Numbered from the stretch's first letter, positions 24,457 through 33,417 are shown. The stretch is DNA of 58,462 nt from Rhodobacter aestuarii (GCF_900156655.1 NZ_FTOG01000015.1:1-58462); one strand, 5' to 3'. The notes: a model not told the origin generated them from the sequence alone. Made by a program: numbers and translations.

Positions 24457-25719
24457 ATGCACCTCGTCTTCGCGCCGAGCCAGGTTGAGTCCTGGCCGAT
24501 TGCCCGGCTGCGCCCCTATGCCCGCAATGCCAAGATGCACGGCGACGAACAGGTGGCGAAGATCGCCGCCAGCATGGCCAAGTTCGGCTGGACCGTTCCC
24601 TGCATGGTGACCGACGACGGCGAGCTAATCGCGGGCCATGGCCGCGTTCTGGCCGCGACAATGCTTGGGCTGACCGAGGTGCCGGTGATCCGGCTCAGCC
24701 ATCTCGACGAGGCCGAGCGCCGAGCCTACCGGATCGCCGACAACAAGCTGACGGAACTGGGCGAATGGGACGAGGCGATGCTGCGCGACGAGATCGCGGG
24801 GCTCTTGGCCGAGGATTTCGACCTGACGCTACTTGGCATCAGCGACGAGGATCTGGACGCCCTGTTGCGGGATCCCGAGGCGCTGGGCGGGGATGGTCCG
24901 GTCGAGGGCGAGGACGATGTTCCCGAGGTGCCAGTCACGCCGGTGTCGGTGCCGGGCGATCTCTGGCAGCTAGGTGCGCACCGGCTGATCTGCGGCGACA
25001 GCACTGCGGCCTATGTCGTGGGGCGGCTGCTGGGTGATGTGCGCCCCCTGCTGATGGTCACCGACCCGCCCTACGGCGTGGAGTACGATCCCTCCTGGCG
25101 CAACCAGGCGGGGGCCGCGAAGACGAAACGCACCGGCAAGGTGCTGAACGACGACCGCGCCGACTGGCGCGAGGCATGGGCTCTGTTCCCCGGTGACGTC
25201 GCCTATGTCTGGCATGGGGCGCTGCACGCGGCGACCGTGGCGGAAAGCTTGGCGGCCGCGGGTTTCGCTATCCGGTCGCAGATCATCTGGGCGAAGGACC
25301 GGCTGGTCCTCAGCCGCGGCGATTACCACTGGCAGCACGAACCCTGCTGGTATGCGGTGCGCGCGAAGGGCAAGGGCCATTGGGCCGGGGACCGAAAGCA
25401 GACCACGCTGTGGCAGATCGCCAACAGGGATCAGGACGCTGACACCGTGCATGGCACGCAGAAGCCGGTGGAATGCATGCGCCGTCCGATCCTGAACAAC
25501 TCGAGCCCCGGCCAGGTGGTCTACGAGCCCTTCATGGGATCCGGCACCACGCTGATCGCGGCCGAAACGACGGGGCGGGTCTGCTTCGGGGTCGAGTTGA
25601 ACCCGGCATATGTGGATGTGGCCATCGAACGTTGGCAGTCCTTCAGCGGCCAAGAGGCGATGCTGGCGGAAACCGGCGAGACCTTCGCCGCCCTCAAGGC
25701 CAAGCGGCTCGCTGCATGA
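24457..25719 (+). CDS. ParB-like nuclease domain / DNA methyltransferase fusion
   Basis: The 420-residue protein has an N-terminal ParB/Srx-like domain (ARLRPYARNAKMHGDEQVAK, ELIAGHGRVLAATMLGL, residues 14-100) and a C-terminal beta-class N4/N6 methyltransferase with TDPPYGVEYDPSW (near 202) and the SAM motif EPFMGSGTTLIAAETTGRVC (near 360). Fused ParB-methylases are common in Alphaproteobacteria phages and may protect phage DNA or mimic host methylation. Its GC content matches the structural genes, not the restriction operon. Confidence 0.9.
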   Translation: MHLVFAPSQVESWPIARLRPYARNAKMHGDEQVAKIAASMAKFGWTVPCMVTDDGELIAGHGRVLAATMLGLTEVPVIRLSHLDEAERRAYRIADNKLTELGEWDEAMLRDEIAGLLAEDFDLTLLGISDEDLDALLRDPEALGGDGPVEGEDDVPEVPVTPVSVPGDLWQLGAHRLICGDSTAAYVVGRLLGDVRPLLMVTDPPYGVEYDPSWRNQAGAAKTKRTGKVLNDDRADWREAWALFPGDVAYVWHGALHAATVAESLAAAGFAIRSQIIWAKDRLVLSRGDYHWQHEPCWYAVRAKGKGHWAGDRKQTTLWQIANRDQDADTVHGTQKPVECMRRPILNNSSPGQVVYEPFMGSGTTLIAAETTGRVCFGVELNPAYVDVAIERWQSFSGQEAMLAETGETFAALKAKRLAA

Positions 25720-25832
25720 ATGCGCCCCGTTCCGTGGCCGAAGCGCAGTCGGCCGTGTTCCCTGTGCACCTTGAGGCATTCGGCGATCCCGGCGATCTGG
25801 AGTTCGCCCCCCGCCAGCTCGGGCTCTTCTAA
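25716..25832 (+). pseudogene. Short frame, possible methylase remnant
   Basis: Thirty-eight codons start at an ATGA overlap with the previous gene. The part AVFPVHLEAFGDPGDLEFAP resembles AVFPVALVEAVLEAFTDSGD of the methylase fragment at 26412-26795. I infer a second methylase gene broken by insertion of the secreted-protein cassette at 25875-26330; the frame could instead be a tiny gene. Confidence 0.35.
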
Positions 25833-25874
25833 GGGAACTAGAACGCCAAAGAACGGGGCGCTCTTTTCACGCTA

Positions 25875-26264
25875 TCAGTCCAAGCAGCCAGCACCTCCAG
25901 ACAGGGTGCAGCCACTACCCGCCGCCCCAGCCTTCGTCCCCACCCCACCCGCGCCAAAGCCGAAGCCAAACCCGCCGCCGTTGAAGTCAAACCCCATGTC
26001 CAACCCAAGGTAGGTATCGTTGCCCAGATAGGCCCCGCCCACCGTGCCCCGGAAGGATTGCGTGCCGAACATGTAATCAACGCCCACTGAGCCGACAAAA
26101 CTGTCGCGCTCGTCATCCGAAAACACCCGCAAGCCAATGCCCGTCTGCGGCTTGCCGCCCCCAAAAGAGAAAGACAGGCCCAGACCCAAGGTAGGGTCGG
26201 CCAGTGCAGGAGTGGCAAGGGCAAAGGTGGTGGCGAAAACGGTGGTAATCTTGGTCAAGGACAT
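25875..26264 (-). CDS. Small secreted beta-barrel-like protein, copy 3
   Basis: The start is MSLTKITTVFATTFALATPA; the frame is open further upstream but this ATG has the same leader as copy 2 (AAAGGTATCCCGC). After the signal peptide the 129-residue product shows GLGLSFSFGGGKPQTGIGLR, GSVGVDYMFGTQSFRGTVGG and a tail with two cysteines (GCTLSGGAGCLD). It lies antisense between two methylase fragments, 13 kb from its paralogues, consistent with a mobile or copied cassette. Confidence 0.7.
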   Translation of the reverse strand: MSLTKITTVFATTFALATPALADPTLGLGLSFSFGGGKPQTGIGLRVFSDDERDSFVGSVGVDYMFGTQSFRGTVGGAYLGNDTYLGLDMGFDFNGGGFGFGFGAGGVGTKAGAAGSGCTLSGGAGCLD

Positions 26265-26299
26265 GGGCGGGATACCTTTGCAACAAAATTCGTTGAAAA

Positions 26300-26330
26300 T
26301 GGCTATCCCCCCCCCCCAATCTTTGGTCAA
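26300..26330 (-). promoter_or_regulatory. Promoter with 11-base poly-G tract (copy 3)
   Basis: On the minus strand TTGACC (26325-26330), seven bases, eleven G (plus-strand C 26307-26317), one base, and TAGCCA (26300-26305). The 19-base spacer equals that of copy 2 although the tract is one shorter. Tract length changes would alter promoter spacing. Confidence 0.5.
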
Positions 26331-26411
26331 CGACAAGGGCGGCAATCCTTGCCATGACAGATCCCATGTTGCATCCGAGCAACGGCACGCGCAACCTGAT
26401 CTTCCCTGTCC

Positions 26412-26795
26412 AAACACGCGGGCGAGACCCTCGGCGGCGGCGGCCTGCGCGGGGCCGACGGCACGGTTCACCGCAAGACCGATTCCGGCAACGCGATCCA
26501 GAGCCACCGCATCCCAGACAGCGTCTTCCGCATCATGCGCCACAAAGGCGGGCTGGGCGCGGCCGGATCGCACCCGGCCGTGTTCCCGGTGGCGCTGGTC
26601 GAGGCGGTGCTGGAGGCCTTCACCGATTCCGGCGACCTGGTGTTCGAGCCCTTCTGCGGCTCCGGCACCCAGCTGATCGCAGCCGAACGCACCGGGCGGC
26701 GCTGCTTAGCTGTGGAACTGGACCCGGTCTATTGCGACGTCGCGGTGCGGCGGTGGGAGATGTCGACGGGACTCAAGGCCAGCGTAAGCCGATAG
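26412..26795 (+). pseudogene. DNA methyltransferase C-terminal fragment
   Basis: The frame reads SHRIPDSVFRIMRHKGGLGA, AVFPVALVEAVLEAFTDSGD and FEPFCGSGTQLIAAERTGRR, the SAM-binding end of a beta-class N4/N6 methylase. No catalytic DPPY-type motif and no start are present, and the 5' part runs into the secreted-protein cassette. An ATG at 26354 lies in another frame. Confidence 0.65.
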
Positions 26796-27882
26796 CCTGG
26801 CATAGTCTGGAGTATTCGCTTGAGGGCCAGGACGCCGTGATCTCTTTGTCCCTCCGGGCCTGCTTTCGCCCCAGGCTTCCGAGTTTGGCAAACAGGTCCG
26901 GCTTTCTGATCGAAGCCTCTTTCATCTCGAGGCGCACCTCTTCGAGCTGGCCGCCAGTGATTCCGGAAGCATAGCAGAGTCTGTCGACCCGGTTCCGATC
27001 CTGAAAGGGGGGTGCTGTAAGGGTTTTGAGGCCGAGCGCACCAAGCATATCTAATGCGGCTTGTGGCTCTGTTCCCGCCAGAGAGCGGACGAGCATGTTC
27101 CGAGCGATGTCACCCGTCACAACCGATGGCGCATTCAAGTCATCGACCAGACTCTTCAGAAAGTTTGATGCCCCCTCTAACCGATAGACACAGAGCCTGT
27201 AGAAATTCTTCTTTTCCGAGCCAAGTTCGAAATTGCGAATTTCGCCACTCCACCGATCTTGTGGATCGCGGAACAGCGTTTCTAGATCTACCCGGAGCTT
27301 GGCGATCTTCGACCCACCGCTCCCAAAGCTACGTATCGCTACTTCGAACCAATCGGGGTTGATCTCGATCACCCCCTCCAAATCCTGATCTGAATAGGGT
27401 GCCGAAAACACCGAAAGATCGATTTTGCGGACCTGTCCAATAGAACCTTCAACTCTGGCCACGGTCGCGTCAAAATCTTCATCATGCAGAGAAATTCCGT
27501 TCAGGTTGTGCCAAAGCAAAACGCTGTCCTGCGCTTTCAGCACAGACAGGACGGCGTTGGAGAACGCCCTTTGCGCCTCCTTTAGCCAGTCAGGAATCCT
27601 CCGGGCTTCCACGAAGGACAATACCACCTGTGTGAGTGCATCTTTTGCCTCCTGCGAGAGCACATCCGCATGTTCGCCGAATTCGACGTCATCTCGACCC
27701 AACACGTGTACTTTCAAGGGCGCGTCCGTTTTGATCTTCAAGTCCGGAAAGCGCGACGTGAAAGCTGCGAGGTCGGCTGCGGTGAGAATAACATCGGAGT
27801 AGTGAACGAACACGAAAGTGATCCTTTTTCTGGCGCTTCGATTGGCACCTGTCAGACTTTGGCCTCGGATCGCAAGCCGCAT
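26773..27882 (-). CDS. Unknown protein, 369 aa, foreign-looking
   Basis: A long minus frame with continuous globular sequence, such as KDALTQVVLSFVEARRIPDW, SVLLWHNLNGISLHDEDFDA and LDMLGALGLKTLTAPPFQDR. The start is uncertain: the first ATG gives MRLAIRGQSLTGANRS, but homology may begin near FVFVHYSDVILTAADL. No signal peptide, no membrane segment, no recognised motif. It is antisense to the neighbouring phage genes and more AT-rich, so it is a moron candidate. It overlaps the end of the methylase fragment by 23 bases. Confidence 0.6.
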   Translation of the reverse strand: MRLAIRGQSLTGANRSARKRITFVFVHYSDVILTAADLAAFTSRFPDLKIKTDAPLKVHVLGRDDVEFGEHADVLSQEAKDALTQVVLSFVEARRIPDWLKEAQRAFSNAVLSVLKAQDSVLLWHNLNGISLHDEDFDATVARVEGSIGQVRKIDLSVFSAPYSDQDLEGVIEINPDWFEVAIRSFGSGGSKIAKLRVDLETLFRDPQDRWSGEIRNFELGSEKKNFYRLCVYRLEGASNFLKSLVDDLNAPSVVTGDIARNMLVRSLAGTEPQAALDMLGALGLKTLTAPPFQDRNRVDRLCYASGITGGQLEEVRLEMKEASIRKPDLFAKLGSLGRKQARRDKEITASWPSSEYSRLCQAIGLRWP

Positions 27883-27915
27883 CGATGCCGATGTTCAGGA
27901 ATAAGGTCCTCTTTG

Positions 27916-28479
27916 TCACCGCACGCTCTTATAGACCGTCCCCCTACCCTCGGCCTTTTCGGCGGTGATGGACAGGCCCAGCTTCTTCTTCAGAGCACCC
28001 GAGATCGAACCGCGGACGGTATGGGCCAGCCATCCGGTGGCCTCGACCATCTCGGCGATGGACGCGCCCTCGGGACGCTGGAGCATGGCGATGATCTGGG
28101 CCTGCTTGGTGCCAGCGCGGATGGCGACGGGTTTCACTGTGCCGGTGTCGCTGGGCGCCTGAAGCGGTTCCGGCTTCGGCTTCGCCTTCCGCGCGCTGGC
28201 GACGGCGCTGGCCACCAGCGGCTCGATCCCGATGGCCTCGAGCCCGGCCTCGGTGGCAATCAGCGTGGTGCCGTGGCCTTCACCGGTCTCGCGCCACATC
28301 GGTTCGCCGCGCCGCAGGTTGACCTCGACCTCGTCGAGCCAGCCGCGGGCGATCATCTTGCCGACGACCATCTTGGCGGCGGCGCCGACCAAACCCTCGG
28401 GCAGCGGCAGGGCGAGGTTCCCCGGCCGGGTCGCGGCACGGGACAGGATCCGGGATTGGGTGTCGGACGGGGTGGTCAT
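27916..28479 (-). CDS. DUF3489 domain protein
   Basis: The 187-residue protein ends with TKQAQIIAMLQRPEGASIAE and HTVRGSISGALKKKLGLSIT, the helix-turn-helix typical of DUF3489. It is common in alphaproteobacterial phages and mobile elements; the domain is winged-helix-like and presumed to bind DNA. It shares strand with two small genes upstream, forming a minus cluster before the terminase. Confidence 0.8.
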   Translation of the reverse strand: MTTPSDTQSRILSRAATRPGNLALPLPEGLVGAAAKMVVGKMIARGWLDEVEVNLRRGEPMWRETGEGHGTTLIATEAGLEAIGIEPLVASAVASARKAKPKPEPLQAPSDTGTVKPVAIRAGTKQAQIIAMLQRPEGASIAEMVEATGWLAHTVRGSISGALKKKLGLSITAEKAEGRGTVYKSVR

Positions 28480-28614
28480 CGGGGCCTCCGTGGCTCTGGG
28501 CGCGCGCTGTGCGCGCCTTCTACGGACGTTCGCCCGGCTTACGCGGCCCCACTGGGGCCACGGTCCGGGCTCACCCCCGCATCGGACGGGGCGGCCGTCG
28601 CGCCGCGTGGCGCG

Positions 28615-28836
28615 TCAGGCGGCGTGTTCGCCTTCCTTGAAGGCGCTGTCGGTGATCTGGCGCAGCAGGCCCGCGTAGTGCTTGAGCGTGCCCACATGCC
28701 CCCAATGGATCTCGTCGGGGTGTGTCTCGAAGTGATCGGCGCTCAGAGCGTTCAGGCGCTCCAGGATGGTGTCGATCTCGGCCTTGGCGGCGATGAAGGC
28801 GTCGAGGGCCTTGTCGTTATTGCGGCGGCAGGTCAT
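28615..28836 (-). CDS. Small conserved protein, 73 aa
   Basis: A helical protein, KALDAFIAAKAEIDTILERL and HWGHVGTLKHYAGLLRQITD, of a type often found beside DUF3489 and DUF6900 genes in Rhodobacterales. No function known. The start ATG follows the upstream small gene by 14 bases; the 135 bases downstream to the DUF3489 gene are GC-rich and hold no gene. Confidence 0.6.
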   Translation of the reverse strand: MTCRRNNDKALDAFIAAKAEIDTILERLNALSADHFETHPDEIHWGHVGTLKHYAGLLRQITDSAFKEGEHAA

Positions 28837-28850
28837 CGCGCAGCCCCCCC

Positions 28851-29039
28851 TCAGCGGCGGGCTGCGGCGAGGCCCGCAGCATAGGCTTCTTCAAGGGCGG
28901 CGCGCATCGCCCAGACGGCGACCTCGTGGAAATCGAGCCCGTCGCTGTTCTGGGGCTCGAGCGTCTCAATGAAGAAATGGCGCTGCGCGATCTCGAGGAG
29001 CAGCGTTTCGGGGGCGTTGTGGGAGGTGGTCTTGGTCAT
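28851..29039 (-). CDS. DUF6900-like small protein, 62 aa
   Basis: The start is MTKTTSHNAPETLLLEIAQR, chosen over the long open frame upstream, which has no support. ETLEPQNSDGLDFHEVAVWA is the hallmark block of proteins annotated DUF6900. It is the first gene of the three-gene minus cluster. Function unknown. Confidence 0.65.
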   Translation of the reverse strand: MTKTTSHNAPETLLLEIAQRHFFIETLEPQNSDGLDFHEVAVWAMRAALEEAYAAGLAAARR

Positions 29040-29096
29040 GATCCGGTCTCCGATCCGGGGGTGAGTTCCTGATCTCAGAGTCGCTCTTGCGGAAAG

Positions 29097-29141
29097 TATA
29101 ATCAACGAAAACATCGCCCCTTTCCCGTTTATATTCAACGA
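29097..29141 (+). promoter_or_regulatory. Candidate late promoter region with direct repeat
   Basis: TATAATCAACGA (29097-29108) and TATATTCAACGA (29130-29141) are direct repeats 33 bases apart, just upstream of the terminase gene and between divergent units. TATAAT is a perfect -10 box but no good -35 box is at the right distance, as expected for an activated late promoter. Confidence 0.35.
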
Positions 29142-29162
29142 CTTGATCCGAGCAACAGCACC

Positions 29163-29699
29163 ATGAAAGGCATGAGCGAACGCGAGTATGCGGCCCATTC
29201 CGGCCTCTCGCGCGGCGGGGTGCAGAAGGCGCGCAAGAACGGGCGGCTGGTGGTCTTTGACGATGGGTCGATCAATGCCGCGGCCTCGGATGTGCGGCGG
29301 GCGGAGATGACGGACCCCGACCAGCAGCGCCGGTCGCTTGGTGGCGAAGGGCTGGCCAGCGGCCCCGGCGACACGACTTCGTATATCAAGGCGCGCACGG
29401 CGCTCACGGTCTATGCGGCGCAGGAACGTCAGCTGGCCGTCCAGAAGAAGAAGGGCGCGCTGGTCGATCGGGCGCGGGCGGAAACGCTGGTGTTTCGCCT
29501 CGCGCGGCAGGAACGCGATGCCTGGGTGACCTGGCCCGGACGGGTGGCGGCGCTGATGGCGGCGCAGATCATGGCGGAGGTGGAACGGCAATCCGGGGCA
29601 TCGGTGACGATCGAGACCGCGATCCTGCAGAGGGTGCTGGAAGCCCATGTCAGAGAGCAGCTCGACGCCCTCGCCGATCTTCGGGTCTCGCTCGGATGA
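29163..29699 (+). CDS. Terminase small subunit (Nu1-like)
   Basis: The 178-residue protein begins with a helix-turn-helix (SEREYAAHSGLSRGGVQKAR), as in Nu1-type terminase subunits that recognise packaging sites, followed by a helical coiled region (RARAETLVFRLARQERDAWV). It overlaps the large subunit by 53 bases. It is the first gene of the packaging and head operon. Confidence 0.8.
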   Translation: MKGMSEREYAAHSGLSRGGVQKARKNGRLVVFDDGSINAAASDVRRAEMTDPDQQRRSLGGEGLASGPGDTTSYIKARTALTVYAAQERQLAVQKKKGALVDRARAETLVFRLARQERDAWVTWPGRVAALMAAQIMAEVERQSGASVTIETAILQRVLEAHVREQLDALADLRVSLG

Positions 29700-31689
29700 T
29701 GACAACGATCTGACAGAGGGTCTCGACCTCGGCTTCGACGGCGCCGAGGATCTGCTCCGGGTCTGGCGGCAGGGGTTGCGCCCTGATCCGAACCTGACGG
29801 TGTCGGAATGGGCGGATGCGCATCGCTGGCTTGGCTCGCGCGCCTCGGCCGAGCCGGGGCGGTATCGCACCGCGCGCACGCCCTATCTGCGCGCCATCAT
29901 GGATGCGCTCTCGCCCGGCCATCCGGCGCAGCGCATCAGCTTCATGAAGGCGGCGCAGGTGGGCGCCACGGAAGCGGGCAACAACTGGATCGGCTTCGTC
30001 ATCCACCATGCACCGGGGCCGATGCTGGCGGTGTTGCCCACGGTCGAGATGGCAAAGCGGTCCTCGCGCGGCCGGATCGACCCGCTGATCGCGGAAAGCC
30101 CGGCGCTGCGGGAACGCGTGAGCCCGGCCCGGTCGCGGGACGCCGGGAACTCGATGCTCTCAAAAGAGTTCCCCGGCGGCATTCTGGTGCTGACCGGCGC
30201 GAATTCAGCGACCGGGCTGCGCTCGATGCCCGCGCGCTATGTCTTCCTCGACGAGGTCGACGCCTATCCCGCCTCGGCCGACGAGGAAGGCGACCCAGTC
30301 ACGCTGGCCGAGGCGCGGACGACCACCTTTTCGCACCGGCGCAAGGTGTTCATGGTCTCGACGCCGACGATCCGGGGGCTGAGCCGGATCGAACGGGAAT
30401 TCGCGGCATCGGACCAGCGGCGTTACTTCGTGCCCTGCCCGCACTGCGGGGCAATGCAATGGCTGCAGTTCGACCGGCTGCGCTGGGCAAAAGGGAAGCC
30501 AGAAACCGCGGCTTATTACTGCGAGGGCTGCGAACGCCCCATCGCCGAGCACCACAAGACCGAGATGCTGGCCAAGGGCGAATGGCGGGCCACCGCCGTG
30601 TCCGCGGACCCGAAGGCCATCGGCTTCCACCTCTCGGCGCTCTATTCGCCGCTTGGCTGGAAGACCTGGGCCGATGTCGCGCGGGAATGGCTGGCGGCGC
30701 AGGGCTCGGAGGAAATGCTGCGCGCGGCGCGCAACACGCTTCTGGGCGAGACATGGGTCGAGTCGGGCGATGCGCCGGAATGGCAGCGTCTGGCAGATCG
30801 GCGCGAGGCCTGGAAGGTGGGCACGGTGCCGATGGCGGGGCTGTTCCTGACCGCCGGGGCCGACGTGCAGAAGGACCGCATCGAGGTCGACATCTGGGCC
30901 TGGGGGCGAGGCTTGGAAAGCTGGCTCATCGATCACATCGTGATTCCGGGCGGGCCCGACGATCCCGCCGCATGGGACAAGCTGACGTCCCTGCTCGGCC
31001 GGTCGTGGCAGCATGCGAACGGCGCTTTCATGACCGTGGCGCAGTTCGCCATCGACACAGGCTATGAGGCCGCGGCTGTCTATGCCTGGTCGCGCAAGGT
31101 GGGCTTCGAACAGGTCGCACCGCTGAAGGGCCTCGAAGGGTTCAACCGCGCCGCACCGGTCTCCGGCCCGACCTTCGTCGATGCGACCATCGGCGGCAAA
31201 CGCCTGCGCCGGGGCGCGCGGCTATGGTCGGTCGCCACGGCGACCTTCAAGGCGGAGACCTACCGCTTCCTGCGGATCGAGCGACCGTCAGATGATGCGC
31301 GCGGCTCGGGCGTCCTCGATGCCCCCGGCACCATCCACCTTCCCGGCTGGGCCGACACCGAATGGCTGAAGCAGCTTGTGGCCGAACAGCTGGTGACCAT
31401 CCGCAACAAGCGCGGTTATGCCCATCAGGAATGGCAGAAGATGCGCGAGCGGAACGAGGCGCTCGACTGCCGGGTCTATGCCCGCGCCGCGGCGTGGATC
31501 CTCGGCGCCGACCGATGGGACGAGGCGACCTGGCGGCGGCTGGAAGCGCAGGCGGGCGTGGAAACGCGCCTGCCGGTGGCCGTGCCCACGGCGACGGAAA
31601 CGGCGGCATCGGCCGCACCCAAGGCCGGAAACCTGAGCACGCCGCGCCGGAAACGGCGGGCTTACACCCCGAACTTCATGAGGGACTGA
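29647..31689 (+). CDS. Terminase large subunit (GpA family)
   Basis: The 680-residue protein matches the lambda GpA family. The Walker A-like segment is MKAAQVGATEAGNNWIGF (about residue 100), Walker B is YVFLDEVDAYPAS (about 198), and a zinc-like CPHCGAMQ...CEGC pair lies near 263-296. The C-terminal nuclease has GADVQKDRIEVDIWAWGRG near 408 and the later FAIDTGYEAAAVY segment. It cuts concatemers and drives DNA packaging. The GpA type predicts cos packaging. Confidence 0.93.
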   Translation: MSESSSTPSPIFGSRSDDDNDLTEGLDLGFDGAEDLLRVWRQGLRPDPNLTVSEWADAHRWLGSRASAEPGRYRTARTPYLRAIMDALSPGHPAQRISFMKAAQVGATEAGNNWIGFVIHHAPGPMLAVLPTVEMAKRSSRGRIDPLIAESPALRERVSPARSRDAGNSMLSKEFPGGILVLTGANSATGLRSMPARYVFLDEVDAYPASADEEGDPVTLAEARTTTFSHRRKVFMVSTPTIRGLSRIEREFAASDQRRYFVPCPHCGAMQWLQFDRLRWAKGKPETAAYYCEGCERPIAEHHKTEMLAKGEWRATAVSADPKAIGFHLSALYSPLGWKTWADVAREWLAAQGSEEMLRAARNTLLGETWVESGDAPEWQRLADRREAWKVGTVPMAGLFLTAGADVQKDRIEVDIWAWGRGLESWLIDHIVIPGGPDDPAAWDKLTSLLGRSWQHANGAFMTVAQFAIDTGYEAAAVYAWSRKVGFEQVAPLKGLEGFNRAAPVSGPTFVDATIGGKRLRRGARLWSVATATFKAETYRFLRIERPSDDARGSGVLDAPGTIHLPGWADTEWLKQLVAEQLVTIRNKRGYAHQEWQKMRERNEALDCRVYARAAAWILGADRWDEATWRRLEAQAGVETRLPVAVPTATETAASAAPKAGNLSTPRRKRRAYTPNFMRD

Positions 31690-31904
31690 TGGACCTGGAA
31701 CGTATGCAGGCCCTGCTGACGGCGCTGCAGGAAGCCCGCTTCGCCGGGCTGCGCAGCGTCAGCTACGACGGCAAGACCGTGACCTATGCCTCGGATGCCG
31801 AACTTGCCGCCGCGATCCGGGATCTGGAGGGGCGAATTGCCTCGGCCAGCGGCACGTCTGCCCGCCGTCGTCGCTGGGGCACCATTGCCACGAAGGGGCT
31901 TTGA
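31689..31904 (+). CDS. gpW-like head-tail connector protein
   Basis: Seventy-one residues beginning MDLERMQALLTALQEARFAG with the SVSYDGKTVTYASDAEL strand pattern of gpW. In lambda gpW closes the filled head and links to FII. It overlaps the terminase stop and the portal start by 1-4 bases, in the lambda gene order. Confidence 0.8.
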   Translation: MDLERMQALLTALQEARFAGLRSVSYDGKTVTYASDAELAAAIRDLEGRIASASGTSARRRRWGTIATKGL

Positions 31905-33417
31905 CCATGGTGCTCGACGCCTTCCGCGCCCGCCTTGGCTCGATCATCGGTGGGTTTGATGCTGCGCAATCCCACCGCCGCATGCGCGGCTTCCGCGCCA
32001 CCCGCGCACATGTGAACACCCTGATCGCCGCCTCGGGCGAAACCATCACCGCCAGAGCGCGCTGGCTGGTCCGCAACAACGGCTATGCCGCGAACGCGGT
32101 CGATGCCTTCGCGAACCATGTCGTCGGCGACGGCATCAAGCCCTCGTCGAAGGTCGCGGATGCGGCAAAGAAGGAGGAGCAGCAAAAGCTCTGGCTCGCC
32201 TGGACGGACGAGGCCGATGCCGAGGGGCTGACCGACTTCTTCGGCCTGCAGCGCCGGGCCGCGCGGGAGGTATTCCTCGCGGGTGAGGTCTTCCTGCGCA
32301 TTCGTACGCGGCGCGCGGAAGACGGACTGACCGTGCCGCTGCAGCTGCAGATGTTGCCCTCGGAGATGCTGCCGCAGGACATGACCCGCGTGCTGCCTGG
32401 GGCGGGATCGATCCGGCAGGGCATCGAATTCGACGGCATCGGCCGCCGCGTGGCCTATCACTTCCTGCGCCGCCATCCGGGCGACAGTACCGATCCCGGG
32501 CTGGCCGGAGAAACGGTGCGCGTGCCTGCGTCCGAGGTGATCCACATCCTCGACCCGGTCGAGGCGGGCCAGCTGCGCGGGGTGTCGCGCTTCGCCGCGG
32601 CCGTGGTGAAGCTCTTCACCCTCGATCTCTACGACGACGCGGAACTCGAGCGGAAGAAGACCGCGGCGATGTTCGCGATGTTCATCACCTCCCCCGCGCC
32701 AGAAACCGCCCTCGATCCGGCCGAGGACGATCTGGAGGTCGAACCCGGTCAGGTGGTGCGGCTGGATCCCGGAGAAGACGTCACCACGCCTTCGACGCCA
32801 GATTCCGGCAGCACCTATGAACCCTTCCAGTATCGCACGCTCCTCCAGATCGGCGCGGCGCTGGGCGTGCCCTATGGCTATCTCACCGGCGACACCGCGA
32901 AGGGCAACTTCTCGAACACCCGCATCGCCTTGGTCGACTTCCGCCGCCGCATCTCGGCCTTCCAGCATTCGGTGATCGTCTATCAGCTCTGCCGCGCCGT
33001 CTGGACGCGCTGGATGGACATGGCGGTGCTGGCGGGGGCTATCGACCTGCCGGGCTATGCCACCGACCGGCGTGCATACCTTGCCTGCGACTGGCTCCCC
33101 ACGAAGTGGGACTGGATCGATCCGGCCAAAGATGCCGCGGCCGAGATCCTGCAGATCGAGGGGGGCTCAAGTCCCGCACGCAGGCCATCGCCGAGCGCGG
33201 CTACGACGCCGAACAGGTCGACCGGGAAATCGCGGCGGAGCGGAAGCGCGAGGCGAAACTGGGCCTCGACTTCCGGCGGCCGGGATCGCCCGCGCAGGCG
33301 GCGGGTGGCAGCTCTGCGCCGAGTGATGCCGAAGGTCAGCGGCAGGATCAGCAGGACGACGGAAATCAGGAAGAGGATGGCGAGGACCGGGAACCCCGGC
33401 CCGCGGAGGACGCATGA
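31901..33417 (+). CDS. Portal protein (lambda GpB family), with -1 frame change
   Basis: The first frame encodes a lambda-type portal: MVLDAFRARLGSIIGGFDAA, ARWLVRNNGYAANAVDAFAN, YDDAELERKKTAAMFAMFIT, FQYRTLLQIGAALGVPYGYL, about 420 residues. At 33160-33166 the expected continuation LKSRTQAIAERGYDAEQVDR lies in the -1 frame and ends at 33417; the zero frame instead runs on to 33847 as nonsense. Joined, the product is about 505 residues, a normal size. The change sits on GGGGGGC, which fits both a one-base deletion and a -1 slip. The end overlaps the S49 protease start. Confidence 0.88.
33160..33166 (+). other. G-GGG-GGC heptamer at the portal frame change
   Basis: In the portal frame the codons are GAG GGG GGC, so the run fits the X-XXY-YYZ pattern of -1 slippery sites. 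A -1 slip here gives exactly the frame of the conserved C-terminal part. Insertion of one base (GGCC for GGC) would also restore it. Confidence 0.6.
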
